Shown here in pieces: positions 11,001-20,641 of a stretch of 64,000 nucleotides of DNA. Under the pieces are notes generated by a model. The model searched no databases, was not told where the DNA came from, and worked only from the letters and a program-made list of their open reading frames with translations. Source of the DNA: Rothia similimucilaginosa (lineage in GTDB: Bacteria > Actinomycetota > Actinomycetes > Actinomycetales > Micrococcaceae); contig NZ_JAOVAM010000004.1 of the NCBI RefSeq assembly GCF_029850875.1, positions 148,832 through 212,831 of the forward strand. Direction: 5' to 3'. Each line of letters starts with the position of its first letter. Position 1 is the first letter of the stretch. Made by a program: the position numbers and the translations under genes.

Positions 11001-11055
11001 ACGCAATCAAAGCAAACTTCACAGTACATCCCACAGAAGGATGTATTAGAAGACC

Positions 11056-12276
11056 CTACTTAGCGTGGTCAGGCTTGCCACCGTGCGGCACCAGGAATGC
11101 CGACAGGAAAGCCAGAGCCGCAGTCACAGCCAGCAACATCAGACCGATGAAGTAGTTGTTCTCAGCCTGGTTGTAGGTTGCACCCATCACCAGCGGCGGG
11201 AAGAAACCACCCAGAGCGCCAGCAGCAGCAACCACACCGGACACCGCACCAACGTTCTTCGGATCAGCTGCACGAGCCACCCAGCCGAAGACCGAGCCGT
11301 GGCCCAGGCCCAGAAGAGCACCCATCAGGATGAAGACAGCACCATACACGTGCTCAGCATCAGGCTGGAACGCGGTAATAACTGCCAGAATCACCACACC
11401 GCCCAGGGAGATGAGGGAGATAATCTTCGGACCGAACTTATCAGCCAGAACACCACCGAAGGGACGAGCAATCACGGTAGCAGCCACGAAGCCAGCCGCA
11501 CGCATACCAGCGTCGTTAGCGTTGAAGCTGTAGATGTTGCTCAGGTAAGTGGGCAGGTAGTTCGAGAATGCCACGAACGCACCGAACACAACAGCGTAGA
11601 GGAAGCCCAGCTGCCAAGTGGTCTTCACCTTGAATGCCTGAACAATCTTCGGCATCAGCGGAGTAACCTCACGGCCGATGGTTGCCGGAGAATCCTTCAA
11701 GAAGAAGAAAGAGATAGCAGCGGTTACAGCACAGATAACAGCAATCAGAACATGAGTCTGGAAGTAACCAATACCCTGCACCAGGCGGGGGGTAGCGAAT
11801 GCAGAAATTGCAGTACCCACCATGCCGGCACCGAACACACCGGTCGCAAAACCCTTCTTGGAAGCGTCATACCATGCGGAGCTAAAGGGAATACCCACAG
11901 CGAACACGGTACCCGCAATACCCAGGCAGAACGCCACAACAAGCAGCATGGGCAGCGAGTTCAGTTGACCAGCAACACCAACCAGGAGGACCAGGGGTGC
12001 GCTAATCGCCAGAACAGCGGTGAACATAATACGACCACCGTAGCGGTCGGTCAGACCACCAACGGGAATACGGCCGATAGCGCCGATGAAAATCGGCATA
12101 GCAACCAGAAGGCTGGTCATACCAGCGTCCAGGTGCATCTGCTTTGCATACATCTTGGCCAGCGGGCCAACAACGGTCCACGCCCAGAAACCAATGGTAG
12201 AGGCGAAGGTTGCAAGCAGAACGTTACGGAGCTGACCATTCTTCAGGTCGTAGCTCGGTGCAGCAGGGGTGCTCAT
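11056..12276 (-). CDS. narK: Nitrate/nitrite transporter, MFS family
   Basis: Inner-membrane major facilitator of 406 residues with about 12 hydrophobic segments, ending in a short basic tail. It matches the NarK/NasA branch: an N-terminal LLATFASTIGFWAWTVVGP, the loop motif GGLTDRYGGRIMF between helices 2 and 3, and GLGHGSVFGWVARAADPKNV in the second half. It brings in nitrate and/or exports nitrite. It is the last gene of the nar group, 30 bp downstream of narI, with AAGAGGAAAT as ribosome-binding site before ATG 12276. Its position next to narGHJI makes the nitrate role firm; uniport versus antiport cannot be read from sequence. Confidence 0.92.
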   Translation of the reverse strand: MSTPAAPSYDLKNGQLRNVLLATFASTIGFWAWTVVGPLAKMYAKQMHLDAGMTSLLVAMPIFIGAIGRIPVGGLTDRYGGRIMFTAVLAISAPLVLLVGVAGQLNSLPMLLVVAFCLGIAGTVFAVGIPFSSAWYDASKKGFATGVFGAGMVGTAISAFATPRLVQGIGYFQTHVLIAVICAVTAAISFFFLKDSPATIGREVTPLMPKIVQAFKVKTTWQLGFLYAVVFGAFVAFSNYLPTYLSNIYSFNANDAGMRAAGFVAATVIARPFGGVLADKFGPKIISLISLGGVVILAVITAFQPDAEHVYGAVFILMGALLGLGHGSVFGWVARAADPKNVGAVSGVVAAAGALGGFFPPLVMGATYNQAENNYFIGLMLLAVTAALAFLSAFLVPHGGKPDHAK

Positions 12277-12306
12277 ATTTCCTCTTTTGCAATATGGATA
12301 TGTGTA

Positions 12307-13140
12307 TTAGCGGTCGGCGCGCTCACGCGGGAGAGTACCAACCGGATCCCAACCTCGACGTGCACCAACACGCTGGCCGCCACGAGAGCGGTACACGGTG
12401 TAGGGGCGGAAGAGGTAGTGCAGGGGCACAGTCAGTGCGTGCACCAGGCGGGTAAACGGCCAAATGATGAACAGAACCATAGCCACCACGATGTGAATCT
12501 TGAAAGCCACGGGAATATTCACCATCAAAGCTACCTCAGGGTGGAAGTAGAACAGCGAACGGAACCAAACAGCGATGGTCTCACGGTAGTTGAAGTGAAC
12601 CTCGTGACCATTCACCGGAGGCAAACCGCCCGAGGGGTTCACAGCCGAAAGCAGAGTAGCCGCAGTGCCAGCGAGAATCACTAGAACCAAAACGACATAC
12701 ATTAGGACGTCATTACGAGTGGTAGCCGAACGAACACGAGAGTTCGAAGCACGGCGACCAATCAGAATGAACATACCAATAATGGTCGCAATCGCTGCTG
12801 CAGAACCTGCAACCAGCGCCGTCATGTGGTAAGCATCTTCCGACAAGAACAGGTCGGTAAACGACTTGGGAACCACCAGGCCACCAACGTGACCAAGGAA
12901 AACGGCCGCAAGACCGTAATGGAACAGGGGCGAAGCGATGCGCAGCAGCTTCGATTCATAGACCTGGGACGAGCGGGTAGTCCATCCGAACTGGTCAGTA
13001 CGGTAACGCCAGATGGTGCCACCAATCAGAACCACCAGCGCAACATAGGGCAGAACGCCCCACAGCAGGATGTCCACAATACCCGGATCGGTTACAGCCT
13101 GTGCAGCATGTCCTGCGTTCTCAGAAGCAAGTACGTACAC
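12307..13140 (-). CDS. narI: Respiratory nitrate reductase gamma subunit
   Basis: Di-haem cytochrome b subunit that anchors NarGH to the membrane and takes electrons from quinol. The 277 residues show five hydrophobic spans. Candidate haem histidines lie in LFHYGLAAVFLGHVGG and in the C-terminal RLVHALTVPLHYLFRPY, as in the family. I chose GTG 13140 (MYVLASENAG), which follows GAGGAGA by 6 nt. The longer reading from GTG 13155 would start inside that ribosome-binding site. It follows narJ by 26 bp. Confidence 0.94.
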   Translation of the reverse strand: MYVLASENAGHAAQAVTDPGIVDILLWGVLPYVALVVLIGGTIWRYRTDQFGWTTRSSQVYESKLLRIASPLFHYGLAAVFLGHVGGLVVPKSFTDLFLSEDAYHMTALVAGSAAAIATIIGMFILIGRRASNSRVRSATTRNDVLMYVVLVLVILAGTAATLLSAVNPSGGLPPVNGHEVHFNYRETIAVWFRSLFYFHPEVALMVNIPVAFKIHIVVAMVLFIIWPFTRLVHALTVPLHYLFRPYTVYRSRGGQRVGARRGWDPVGTLPRERADR

Positions 13141-13166
13141 GTGTTGTCTCCTCACAAGGGATAAAA

Positions 13167-13907
13167 CTAGTTAGAACGAGCCGAAGCCTGCTGGAGCAGC
13201 TGATGATCAGCGTAACCATTCAAGCCAACGGTCTCGACGGGAGGGCCGTAGCCAGCCATCTTCTGAACCTCCTCCTGAGTCTCCGGAGAGACGCCAGGAA
13301 GGGTATCGCAGATGCTCTGCAACAACCCGTAGTGGGGCAGATTTCCGTCCTTCATGGACAGACGAAGAAGCTCAAGGGACGGACGGTACGCCTGCAAAGC
13401 GGAACGGCCCTTACGGCGATCCACCAACGCACAAAACTCCAGCACCAGCGGCAGGTAGTCCGGAAGCTCACCGTTCAAAACGGTCAACATACCGGAGTCG
13501 CGGTACATCTGCTTAAAACGCAGAAGAGTCTCACCACGGCGGCGGGTATCACCATCGGTCCAGTAGGACAGGTGCAGAGAATGACGACGCGAAAGGTCGT
13601 ATTCCTGCACGTACTCGGACTGCACATCCTCCAGGTCTTTAGAAGTCAGCCACTGCTGAACCGCATCAACGGCAGCAATGAAAGCCTCATTCTGGGTGGA
13701 AGCGGTAATCTCCACCAGTTCAGGCAGAACCTTCAGAGTTTCCTCATCGGGGTAGCCCAGGAGCATACCGCTCACCTGGTAGATTACCGAGTCCATATCC
13801 TCGCCGGGACCGTAATCGATATCGAACGGGTTCTCCGGCTGAGCCGGCTCCGAGACAGCAGCCTCGGAACTGGCTTTGCCCATGAGCTTGGAAAAGAATC
13901 CAGCCAC
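13167..13907 (-). CDS. narJ: Nitrate reductase assembly chaperone
   Basis: NarJ-type chaperone (TorD-like helical fold) that holds NarG while the molybdenum cofactor is inserted and the complex docks on NarI. The product has 246 residues. It is mainly helical and contains the family stretch YQVSGMLLGYPDEE near residue 45, and YDLSRRHSLHLSYWTDGDTR with GETLLRFKQMY around residues 105-135. The alanine- and glutamine-rich ends are variable. The gene starts 3 bp after the narH stop, which suggests translational coupling. Confidence 0.93.
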   Translation of the reverse strand: MAGFFSKLMGKASSEAAVSEPAQPENPFDIDYGPGEDMDSVIYQVSGMLLGYPDEETLKVLPELVEITASTQNEAFIAAVDAVQQWLTSKDLEDVQSEYVQEYDLSRRHSLHLSYWTDGDTRRRGETLLRFKQMYRDSGMLTVLNGELPDYLPLVLEFCALVDRRKGRSALQAYRPSLELLRLSMKDGNLPHYGLLQSICDTLPGVSPETQEEVQKMAGYGPPVETVGLNGYADHQLLQQASARSN

Positions 13908-13910
13908 TTA

Positions 13911-15524
13911 TTACTTCTTTCCGGTGGTGTTCGGGAAGAGGCCATCAGGACGGGAAGAACCGTCCCAGCTGAACAAGCTAACCTTGTTGTTAGCCTCGTA
14001 GACACCGGTGGACACGGGAGTCGGGCGACCCTCCATGTCGTTGAACGCATCGCCGTACATGCCGGGTCCGCCATCCACGCTCAGGGAGCAACCCATTTCC
14101 TCAAGGTTGTGGGCGTCCTCCATGTGAGCCTTCGGAATGACGTAACGCTCGTTGTACTTAGCGATAGCCATCAGGCGGTACATCTCGTACACCTGCTGAC
14201 CGGTCATACCAACAGCCTGAGCAATCTCTTCGTTGCCTTCGCCACCGAGGTTGATATCACGCATGTACGAACGCATCGCAGCCAGGCGGCGCAGAACGTT
14301 AGTAATAACCTCAGTGTCGCCTGCGGTGAACAGCTCAGCAAGGTACTCAACCGGAATACGGAGAGACTCAATAGCACCGAACAGGTTGTTGCTGTTCTCC
14401 GCATCGTGGCCCTGCTCCTTGAGCAGGTCAACAATCGGAGACAGCGGGGGTACGTACCAAACCATGGGCATGGTGCGGTACTCGGGGTGCAGGGGCAGAG
14501 CCACCTTCCACTCCTTCGCCAGCTTGTACACGGGCGACTTCTGAGCCGCAGTAATCCACGCATCGGGGATGTCGTTCTTACGAGCCTGCTCAATCACAGC
14601 AGGATCCGAAGGATCAAGCATCAGCGACAGCTGAGCCTCGTAGAGGTCCTTCTCATCCTCAACCGAAGCAGCTTCAGTCACGCGGTCTGCGTCGTAGAGG
14701 AAGATGCCGATGTAGCGCATACGACCAACACAGGTCTCAGCACATACAGTCGGGATACCAGCCTCAATACGGGGGTAGCAGAAGGTACACTTCTCAGCCT
14801 TACCCGTCTTGTGGTTGAAGTACACCTTCTTGTAAGGGCAACCAGTGATGCACTGACGCCAACCACGGCAACGGTCCTGGTCAACCAGCACGATACCGTC
14901 CTCAGCGCGCTTGTAGATAGCGCCGGAGGGGCAAGAAGCCATGCAGGAGGGGTTCAAGCAGTGCTCACAAATACGAGGCAGGTAGAACATGAAGGTCTGC
15001 TCGAACTCGAACTTAATCTTGTCCTCAGCCTTCTTACGGACCTTCTCCACCAGCGGGTCCAGATGACCGTACTCGGTCGCACCAGCCAGGTTGTCGTCCC
15101 AGTTCATACCCCACTCAACCTTGGTGTCCTCACCGGTGATGAGGGAGACCGGCTTAGCAGCCGGGAAATCATCACCCAGAGGAGCACTGGTCAGGTTCTG
15201 GTAGTCGTAGGTCCAGGGCTCGTAGTAGTCGTTCAGCTCGGGCTGAATCGGGGAAGCGAAAATCGTGAAGAGCTTCTGGAAGCGGTTACCGCTCTTGAGC
15301 TCCAGACGACCGCGCTTGTTCAGCACCCAGCCACCCTTCCACTTCTCCTGATCCTCGTAACGGCGGGGGTAACCCTGACCGGGACGAGTCTCAACATTGT
15401 TGAACCAGACGTATTCGGTACCGGCTCGGTTCGTCCATGCCTGCTTACAGGTCACGGAGCAGGTGTGGCAGCCGATGCACTTATCGAGCGCCATCACCAT
15501 AGCAACTTGTGCCATAACGCGCAT
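13911..15524 (-). CDS. narH: Respiratory nitrate reductase beta subunit
   Basis: Iron-sulfur electron-transfer subunit of the membrane nitrate reductase, 537 residues. Four cysteine clusters are visible: KCIGCHTCSVTCKQAW at the N-terminus, CEHCLNPSCMASCPSGA, RCRGWRQCITGCPYKK, and CTFCYPRIEAG followed by CAETCVGRMRYIG. In the third, Trp replaces a cysteine, the mark of the [3Fe-4S] site in NarH. The ATG at 15524 overlaps the narG stop by one base (TAATG) and follows a perfect GGAGGT, so narG and narH are translationally coupled. Confidence 0.97.
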   Translation of the reverse strand: MRVMAQVAMVMALDKCIGCHTCSVTCKQAWTNRAGTEYVWFNNVETRPGQGYPRRYEDQEKWKGGWVLNKRGRLELKSGNRFQKLFTIFASPIQPELNDYYEPWTYDYQNLTSAPLGDDFPAAKPVSLITGEDTKVEWGMNWDDNLAGATEYGHLDPLVEKVRKKAEDKIKFEFEQTFMFYLPRICEHCLNPSCMASCPSGAIYKRAEDGIVLVDQDRCRGWRQCITGCPYKKVYFNHKTGKAEKCTFCYPRIEAGIPTVCAETCVGRMRYIGIFLYDADRVTEAASVEDEKDLYEAQLSLMLDPSDPAVIEQARKNDIPDAWITAAQKSPVYKLAKEWKVALPLHPEYRTMPMVWYVPPLSPIVDLLKEQGHDAENSNNLFGAIESLRIPVEYLAELFTAGDTEVITNVLRRLAAMRSYMRDINLGGEGNEEIAQAVGMTGQQVYEMYRLMAIAKYNERYVIPKAHMEDAHNLEEMGCSLSVDGGPGMYGDAFNDMEGRPTPVSTGVYEANNKVSLFSWDGSSRPDGLFPNTTGKK

Positions 15525-18500
15525 TAGAAAGTTACCTCCTGGGACTTACGGCGACGGATGTACGAGACGATGTCTCGCTGGTTACCGGTCGGTCCAAGAT
15601 AGTTGAAGGCGAACGCCTGGTGAGCGTAGCCACCAATCATGTGGGTGGGCTTCAGAAGAATACGGGTCACCGAGTTGTGAATACCACCGCGCTTACCGGT
15701 GACTTCAGACTTCGGGCTAACCATACGCTCCTGAGCGTGGTAAACGAAGCAGACGCCCTCGGGCATACGGTGCGAAACAACCGCACGGCCCACGAAGACA
15801 CCGTTGGTGTTCACACACTCAATCCACTCGCCGTCCTTGACGCCAATCTTCTCAGCATCCTGCGGGCTCATCCACGCAGTCGGACCGCCACGGAACATGC
15901 TGAGCATGTAGTGGTTGTCGAAGTACTGCGAGTGAATTGCCCACTTATTGTGCGGGGTCAGGTAGCGAACAGCAACCGAAACACCGTCGGTAGTACCGAG
16001 CTCAGGCTCGTTGTACAGGCCAGTCATATCCAGCGGCGGACGGTAAATCGGCAGAGCCTCGCCCATTTCGTGCATCCAGTCATGGTCGAGGAAGAAGTGC
16101 ATACGGCCGGTCAGAGTGTGGAACGGCTTCTTCTTCTCGATGTTGACGGTAAACGGAGCGTAACGGCGACCACCGGTCTCCGAACCGGACCACTCGGGGG
16201 AAGTCATCACGGGCTGCGGTGCGGCCTGGGTCATGGGGAAGGTAATACGACGTTCCTCGTTACCTTCTGCCAGGTCCATCAGGTGCAGACCGGTCTGCTT
16301 CTCGAGCTCCTTGAAGCCCTTAACAGCAACCTCACCGTTAGAGGTACCGGAAATCATGAGGATTGCTTCAGAAATCTTCACGTCGGTATCCAGTGCCGGA
16401 CGGCCTGCGCCCTTACCGGAGTCCATCACACCGAATTCCTTAGCCATCTTCGCGACTTCGTCCTTCAGATCGTAAGTGATGAACTTGGTGGTGGCACCGA
16501 GCTTATCGAACAGCGGGCCAACGGTGGTGTACATATCGTACAGTGCGCCGTAGTCACGCTCGACGGTGACGAAGTTCGGCATGTTCTTGCCGGGCACGCC
16601 CACCATACCGGGGGTGTTCTTCCAGTCGGGTGCGTGACCGCCAGGCTGAGCAATCTGGCCGGGAGTGTCGTGCAGCAGCGGAACCGAAACGATGTCCTTG
16701 CGGACGCCGAGGTGCTTCTTAGCCAGGCGAGTGAACTCGTATGCCAGAGCCTTGAAGGTCTCGTGGTCGGTCTTTGCCTCCCACGGCGGATCAATTGCCG
16801 GGGAGAACGCGTGCAGGAACGGGTGCATATCGGTCGAGGAGATATCGTGCTTCTCGTACCAGGTAGCAGTCGGCAGAACGATGTCAGACAGCAGGGTCGA
16901 GGAGGTCATACGGAAGTCCGAGGTGACCAGCAGATCCAGCTTGCCCTGAGGTGCGTCGTCGACCCACTTCACTTCGTTCGGGTGCTTCTCCGAGTCGGAA
17001 CCCTGAACGTTGTCCATGCTACCGACCAGGTGCTTCAGGAAGTAGCTCTCACCCTTAGCGGAGGAACCGAACAGGTTCGAACGCCACAGGGTCAGGGTAC
17101 GAGGCCAGTTGATGGGGTTGTCGACGTCCTCAACGGAGAACTCCAAGTGACCGGAGTTCAGTCGCTGTGCAATGTAGTCCGCGTTCGAGGAAGCCTCGCC
17201 GCGTGCCACTGCCTGCTCTGCCTTATCAGCCAGTTCCAGCGAGTTCTCGGGGAACTGCGGGAAGAACGGCATCCAGCCCATGCGCACGGAGCGTGCCACA
17301 ACGTCAGCAGTGTGAACATCGCGCAACTCACCCTTAGCCAGCGGGGACTGCAGGTAATCGGTGGAGTATGCATCCTGACGGAACTGGTCAGTGTGCATGT
17401 ACCAGAAGCCGGTACCGATCATGTGACGCGGCGGACGGCTCCAGTCCAGAGCGTTAGCAATGTTGGTCAGACCAGTCAGCGGACGTGCCTTCTCCTGGCC
17501 CACGTAGTGAGCCCAACCGCCACCGTTACGGCCCTGGGAACCGGTCAGGTTCAGCAAGGCGAGGATAGCGCGGTAGGTGGTGTCAGCGTGGTACCACTGG
17601 CAGATACCTGCACCGAAGATAATCATGGAGCGGCCACCGGAATCCAGGGCGCTCTTAGCGAACTCGCGGGCAACGCGGATAACAGCCTCGGCGGGGACAG
17701 AAGTAATCTGCTCCTGCCATGCCGGGGTGTTCTGAACGTTCCAGTCCTCGTAGTCCTTAGCCCAGGTACCGGGCAGGCCCTCGCGGCCCACACCGTACTG
17801 TGCCAGCATGATGTCGAAGACAGTGGTGACTTCGTGGCCTTCAACGTATGCTACAGGCACACCGCGGGTAATGACGTCGCCGTGACCCTTCGGGTTATCG
17901 AAGGTCGGCATCTTAATCTCTGCAGCTGCTGTCTGGCCCTGGGGCAGGTCGCGAATCGACAGAATCGGCTTACGACCCTGCAGATCCAGGTTCCACCTGC
18001 CCTGGTCTTCCTGAGCGTAACGGTGACCCATGGTGCCGTTGGGCACGAAGACCTCACCGGTCTCGCGGTCCATCAGCACGGGCTTAAAGTCAGCGTTCGG
18101 CTGCTCAGCCTCACCAGCGAGCTTTGCTGCGGTCAGGAACTTGGAGGGGACCTTCACGCCGTCCTCACGGGTTTCCAGGGTGACCAGGAAGGGAAGGTCG
18201 GTGTATGTCAGGGAGAAGTCCTCGAAGAACTCGACACGCTGGTCGACGTAGTTCTCCTTGAGGATAACGTGGCCCATCGCCATAGCCAGTGCTGCGTCGG
18301 TACCTGCCTGGGCGGGCAGCCACTCGTCAGCGAACTTGGTGTTATCGGCGTAGTCGGGGCTCACGGTGACAACCTTGGTACCGCGGTAGCGGACCTCGGA
18401 GACCCAGTGAGCATCCGGGGTACGGGTCAGCGGAACGTTTGCACCCCACATGATGAGGTATGCAGCGTCCCACCAGTCGCCAGACTCGGGCACATCGGTC

Positions 18501-19243
18501 TGGTCGCCGAAGACCTGCGGGGAAGCCACGGGAAGGTCGGCGTACCAGTCGTAGAAGCTGGTCATCACGCCACCGGTCAGCTGGATGTAGCGAACACCCG
18601 CACTGAAGGAGGTCATGGACATTGCCGGAATCGGGGTGAAGCCGGTGTTACGGTCGGGGCCGTAGTACTTGATGGTGTGCACGTGAGCAGCAGCCATCAG
18701 TTCGAGAGCTTCAGCCCAGGTCGAGCGCACCAGACCACCCTTACCGCGTGCGTTAACGTAGCGTGCACGCTTGGCGGGGTCAGACACGATGGAGTGGAAG
18801 GCGTCCACGGGATCATTGTGGATTGCCTTCGCTTCGCGGTACATCTCCAGCAGGAGACCGCGAACGTAGGGGTACTTAACGCGGGTGGGAGAGTAGGTGT
18901 ACCACGAGAATGAGGCACCACGGGGGCAACCACGGGGCTCGTACTCGGGGCGATCGGGACCAACCGAGGGGTAGTCGGTTTCCTGTGCTTCCCAGGTGAT
19001 AATGCCGTCCTTGACATACACCTTCCAGGAGCAGGAGCCGGTGCAGTTCACGCCGTGGGTAGAGCGAACTTCCTTATCGTGGCTCCAACGGTCGCGGTAG
19101 AAGGCGTCACCCTCGCGGCCGCCTTCACGGAAGACGGCGCGGCCGTCTTCAGTCTCATCCCAGCGGGAGAAAAACTTACCGAACTTGATCAGCTGATCGG
19201 TAAGGGGGCCGTCCGGGCCCTTAATCTGTGATGCTTGTTCCAT
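15524..19243 (-). CDS. narG: Respiratory nitrate reductase alpha subunit
   Basis: Catalytic subunit that reduces nitrate to nitrite at a Mo-bis-MGD centre on the cytoplasmic face. The product has about 1239 residues, typical for NarG. The N-terminal FS0 motif with its histidine ligand is clear (THGVNCTGSCSWKV), and the segment with the Asp ligand of Mo reads TSFYDWYADLPVASPQVFGD. I chose ATG 19243 (MEQASQIKGPDG). It has only a weak GGGCAG site; a TTG 13 codons earlier is possible but has no better site. It follows moeB by only 78 bp, so nar genes and cofactor genes may share transcripts. Confidence 0.96.
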   Translation of the reverse strand: MEQASQIKGPDGPLTDQLIKFGKFFSRWDETEDGRAVFREGGREGDAFYRDRWSHDKEVRSTHGVNCTGSCSWKVYVKDGIITWEAQETDYPSVGPDRPEYEPRGCPRGASFSWYTYSPTRVKYPYVRGLLLEMYREAKAIHNDPVDAFHSIVSDPAKRARYVNARGKGGLVRSTWAEALELMAAAHVHTIKYYGPDRNTGFTPIPAMSMTSFSAGVRYIQLTGGVMTSFYDWYADLPVASPQVFGDQTDVPESGDWWDAAYLIMWGANVPLTRTPDAHWVSEVRYRGTKVVTVSPDYADNTKFADEWLPAQAGTDAALAMAMGHVILKENYVDQRVEFFEDFSLTYTDLPFLVTLETREDGVKVPSKFLTAAKLAGEAEQPNADFKPVLMDRETGEVFVPNGTMGHRYAQEDQGRWNLDLQGRKPILSIRDLPQGQTAAAEIKMPTFDNPKGHGDVITRGVPVAYVEGHEVTTVFDIMLAQYGVGREGLPGTWAKDYEDWNVQNTPAWQEQITSVPAEAVIRVAREFAKSALDSGGRSMIIFGAGICQWYHADTTYRAILALLNLTGSQGRNGGGWAHYVGQEKARPLTGLTNIANALDWSRPPRHMIGTGFWYMHTDQFRQDAYSTDYLQSPLAKGELRDVHTADVVARSVRMGWMPFFPQFPENSLELADKAEQAVARGEASSNADYIAQRLNSGHLEFSVEDVDNPINWPRTLTLWRSNLFGSSAKGESYFLKHLVGSMDNVQGSDSEKHPNEVKWVDDAPQGKLDLLVTSDFRMTSSTLLSDIVLPTATWYEKHDISSTDMHPFLHAFSPAIDPPWEAKTDHETFKALAYEFTRLAKKHLGVRKDIVSVPLLHDTPGQIAQPGGHAPDWKNTPGMVGVPGKNMPNFVTVERDYGALYDMYTTVGPLFDKLGATTKFITYDLKDEVAKMAKEFGVMDSGKGAGRPALDTDVKISEAILMISGTSNGEVAVKGFKELEKQTGLHLMDLAEGNEERRITFPMTQAAPQPVMTSPEWSGSETGGRRYAPFTVNIEKKKPFHTLTGRMHFFLDHDWMHEMGEALPIYRPPLDMTGLYNEPELGTTDGVSVAVRYLTPHNKWAIHSQYFDNHYMLSMFRGGPTAWMSPQDAEKIGVKDGEWIECVNTNGVFVGRAVVSHRMPEGVCFVYHAQERMVSPKSEVTGKRGGIHNSVTRILLKPTHMIGGYAHQAFAFNYLGPTGNQRDIVSYIRRRKSQEVTF

Positions 19244-19321
19244 ACTGCCCAATATATCTGATATTTGGCATGGAAAATACAAGATAAAAACCTTACTTAA
19301 TTCATGTGAGATAAGGGTGTT

Positions 19322-20515
19322 TTAGACCGTAAGCCAGGCAGAAATTCCACCCTCCAACATATACACAGAAGGCCCTACCAAAGGGGCAATTTCGCGAGCC
19401 GCCTCAACCGTTCTAGCGTATCCAGTGCAGTAAATAACAATTTTCTGGGCATTTGCAGGGATTTTACGCTCAATCAGGGCCTTTAAACCACTATTTCGAC
19501 TGGCCTCCAGCAACTCAGTCAGAGGAAGATTAATAGCGCCTTCAATAGCAAAAGCTTTGAATTCCACCTGCTCACGAACGTCCAAAAGGGCAATATTTTC
19601 ATCCGATGACAGCTTTTTAAAGTCCTGGGCACTTATGGGACGAGGCATCGAATCCGTCGAAGAGCTAGCAAAATCCTGAGAAATATTACGAATTGTTACA
19701 GAATTTTTGGGCATATAACTCGTTTCTTGGGACAAAACGACACTTTTCTTAGGTACAGCTTGCACACTAGCCACAAGAGGTATATATTCCCACCTCCCAC
19801 TTAACGCCGAATATAGGCCAACCTCACCCATGAGCGGCTCCCCCACCCCGGTCAGCAGCTTCACTGCCTCCATAGCCATAGCAGCACCCACCACACCAGC
19901 CATAGCACCCACCACACCAGCGGTACTACACGAAGGCACACTACCGGCAGCAGGAGCATGAGGGTACAAATCCTCATATACCGGACCGTGCCCCGCCCAA
20001 AACACACTCAACTGCGCATCGAAACCAAGAATCGCAGCCCACACATGCGCAATCCCAGCACGCGCAGCCGCCGCCGACACCACATAACGCGATTCAAAAT
20101 TATCGCTACCATCCAGCACCAAATCAGCGTCAGACAAAAGCGCATCAACATTCGCCTCTGTCAAACGCTCACGCACCGGTACAACCTCAATAAAAGGATT
20201 TAGCGAGCGCAAAGACTCAGCGGCAGACTCAGCCTTAGAATTACCCACCCTGGCGTGCGTATGAATCACCTGGCGGTGCAGATTCGAATCATCCACGACG
20301 TCATCATCAACCACCACAATCTGACCGACACCAGCACCCGCCAGGTACAACAGCGCGGGAGCACCCAAACCACCAGCGCCCAACACCACAACACGTGCAC
20401 CCTTGAGTGCCAGCTGAGCCTCATACCCCATTTCGGGCAGAATCAGCTGACGAGAGTAGAACGCACGCTCAGCGGCAGAGAGCTCGCTCGCGCTACGAGA
20501 GGTGTGAGAAGACAT
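19322..20515 (-). CDS. moeB: MoeB/MoeZ-type adenylyltransferase with C-terminal rhodanese domain
   Basis: Activates the C-terminal glycine of MoaD (or a related carrier) by adenylation and, through the rhodanese domain, supplies sulfur. The 397 residues hold a ThiF/E1-like domain (nucleotide loop VVVLGAGGLGAPALLYLAGAG, then DDDVVDDSNLHRQ) and a rhodanese domain with active loop CTGYAR (Cys about residue 363). The two CxxC zinc pairs of enterobacterial MoeB are absent, as in mycobacterial MoeZ. I chose ATG 20515 because GAGGAA lies upstream of it; the spacer between them is a run of eight C. The linker and rhodanese half (19322-19800) are visibly more AT-rich than the rest. Confidence 0.9.
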   Translation of the reverse strand: MSSHTSRSASELSAAERAFYSRQLILPEMGYEAQLALKGARVVVLGAGGLGAPALLYLAGAGVGQIVVVDDDVVDDSNLHRQVIHTHARVGNSKAESAAESLRSLNPFIEVVPVRERLTEANVDALLSDADLVLDGSDNFESRYVVSAAAARAGIAHVWAAILGFDAQLSVFWAGHGPVYEDLYPHAPAAGSVPSCSTAGVVGAMAGVVGAAMAMEAVKLLTGVGEPLMGEVGLYSALSGRWEYIPLVASVQAVPKKSVVLSQETSYMPKNSVTIRNISQDFASSSTDSMPRPISAQDFKKLSSDENIALLDVREQVEFKAFAIEGAINLPLTELLEASRNSGLKALIERKIPANAQKIVIYCTGYARTVEAAREIAPLVGPSVYMLEGGISAWLTV

Positions 20516-20523
20516 GGGGGGGG
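20516..20523 (-). repeat. C8 homopolymer between the moeB ribosome-binding site and start codon
   Basis: On the minus strand GAGGAA is followed by exactly eight C and then ATG. Loss or gain of one base would change the spacing of the ribosome-binding site to the start. It would also shift the upstream in-frame ATG ATG start, which reads through the tract. Confidence 0.85.
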
Positions 20524-20584
20524 TTCCTCGCATCAAATAGTAGAGGTGGCTTGAACTTTATTAGGGATCCAAGCATCAAGGAGA

Positions 20585-20622
20585 ATAAGCCTGCCCGAGA
20601 GAAATCCCCCTGACAGGCTTAT
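20585..20622 (-). terminator. Terminator-like hairpin after moaE
   Basis: Arms of 9 bp (ATAAGCCTG and CAGGCTTAT) at 20585-20593 and 20614-20622, 20-nt loop, 19 bp past the moaE stop. The T run after it is broken (TCTCCTT), so it may be a partial terminator or a processing site. Confidence 0.45.
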
Positions 20623-20641
20623 ATTCAGAATATTCAGAAGG

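Noticed and set aside
10769..11055. Glycine riboswitch upstream of gcvP
   Set aside because: The conserved aptamer cores could not be found by eye; only a small palindrome and the narK terminator are present.
13101..15527. Open frame of 808 codons on the plus strand
   Set aside because: Antisense to narH and narJ; the real genes have intact iron-sulfur motifs.
15620..18913. Open frame of 1097 codons on the plus strand
   Set aside because: Antisense to narG, low-complexity translation and no start signals; a codon-bias shadow.
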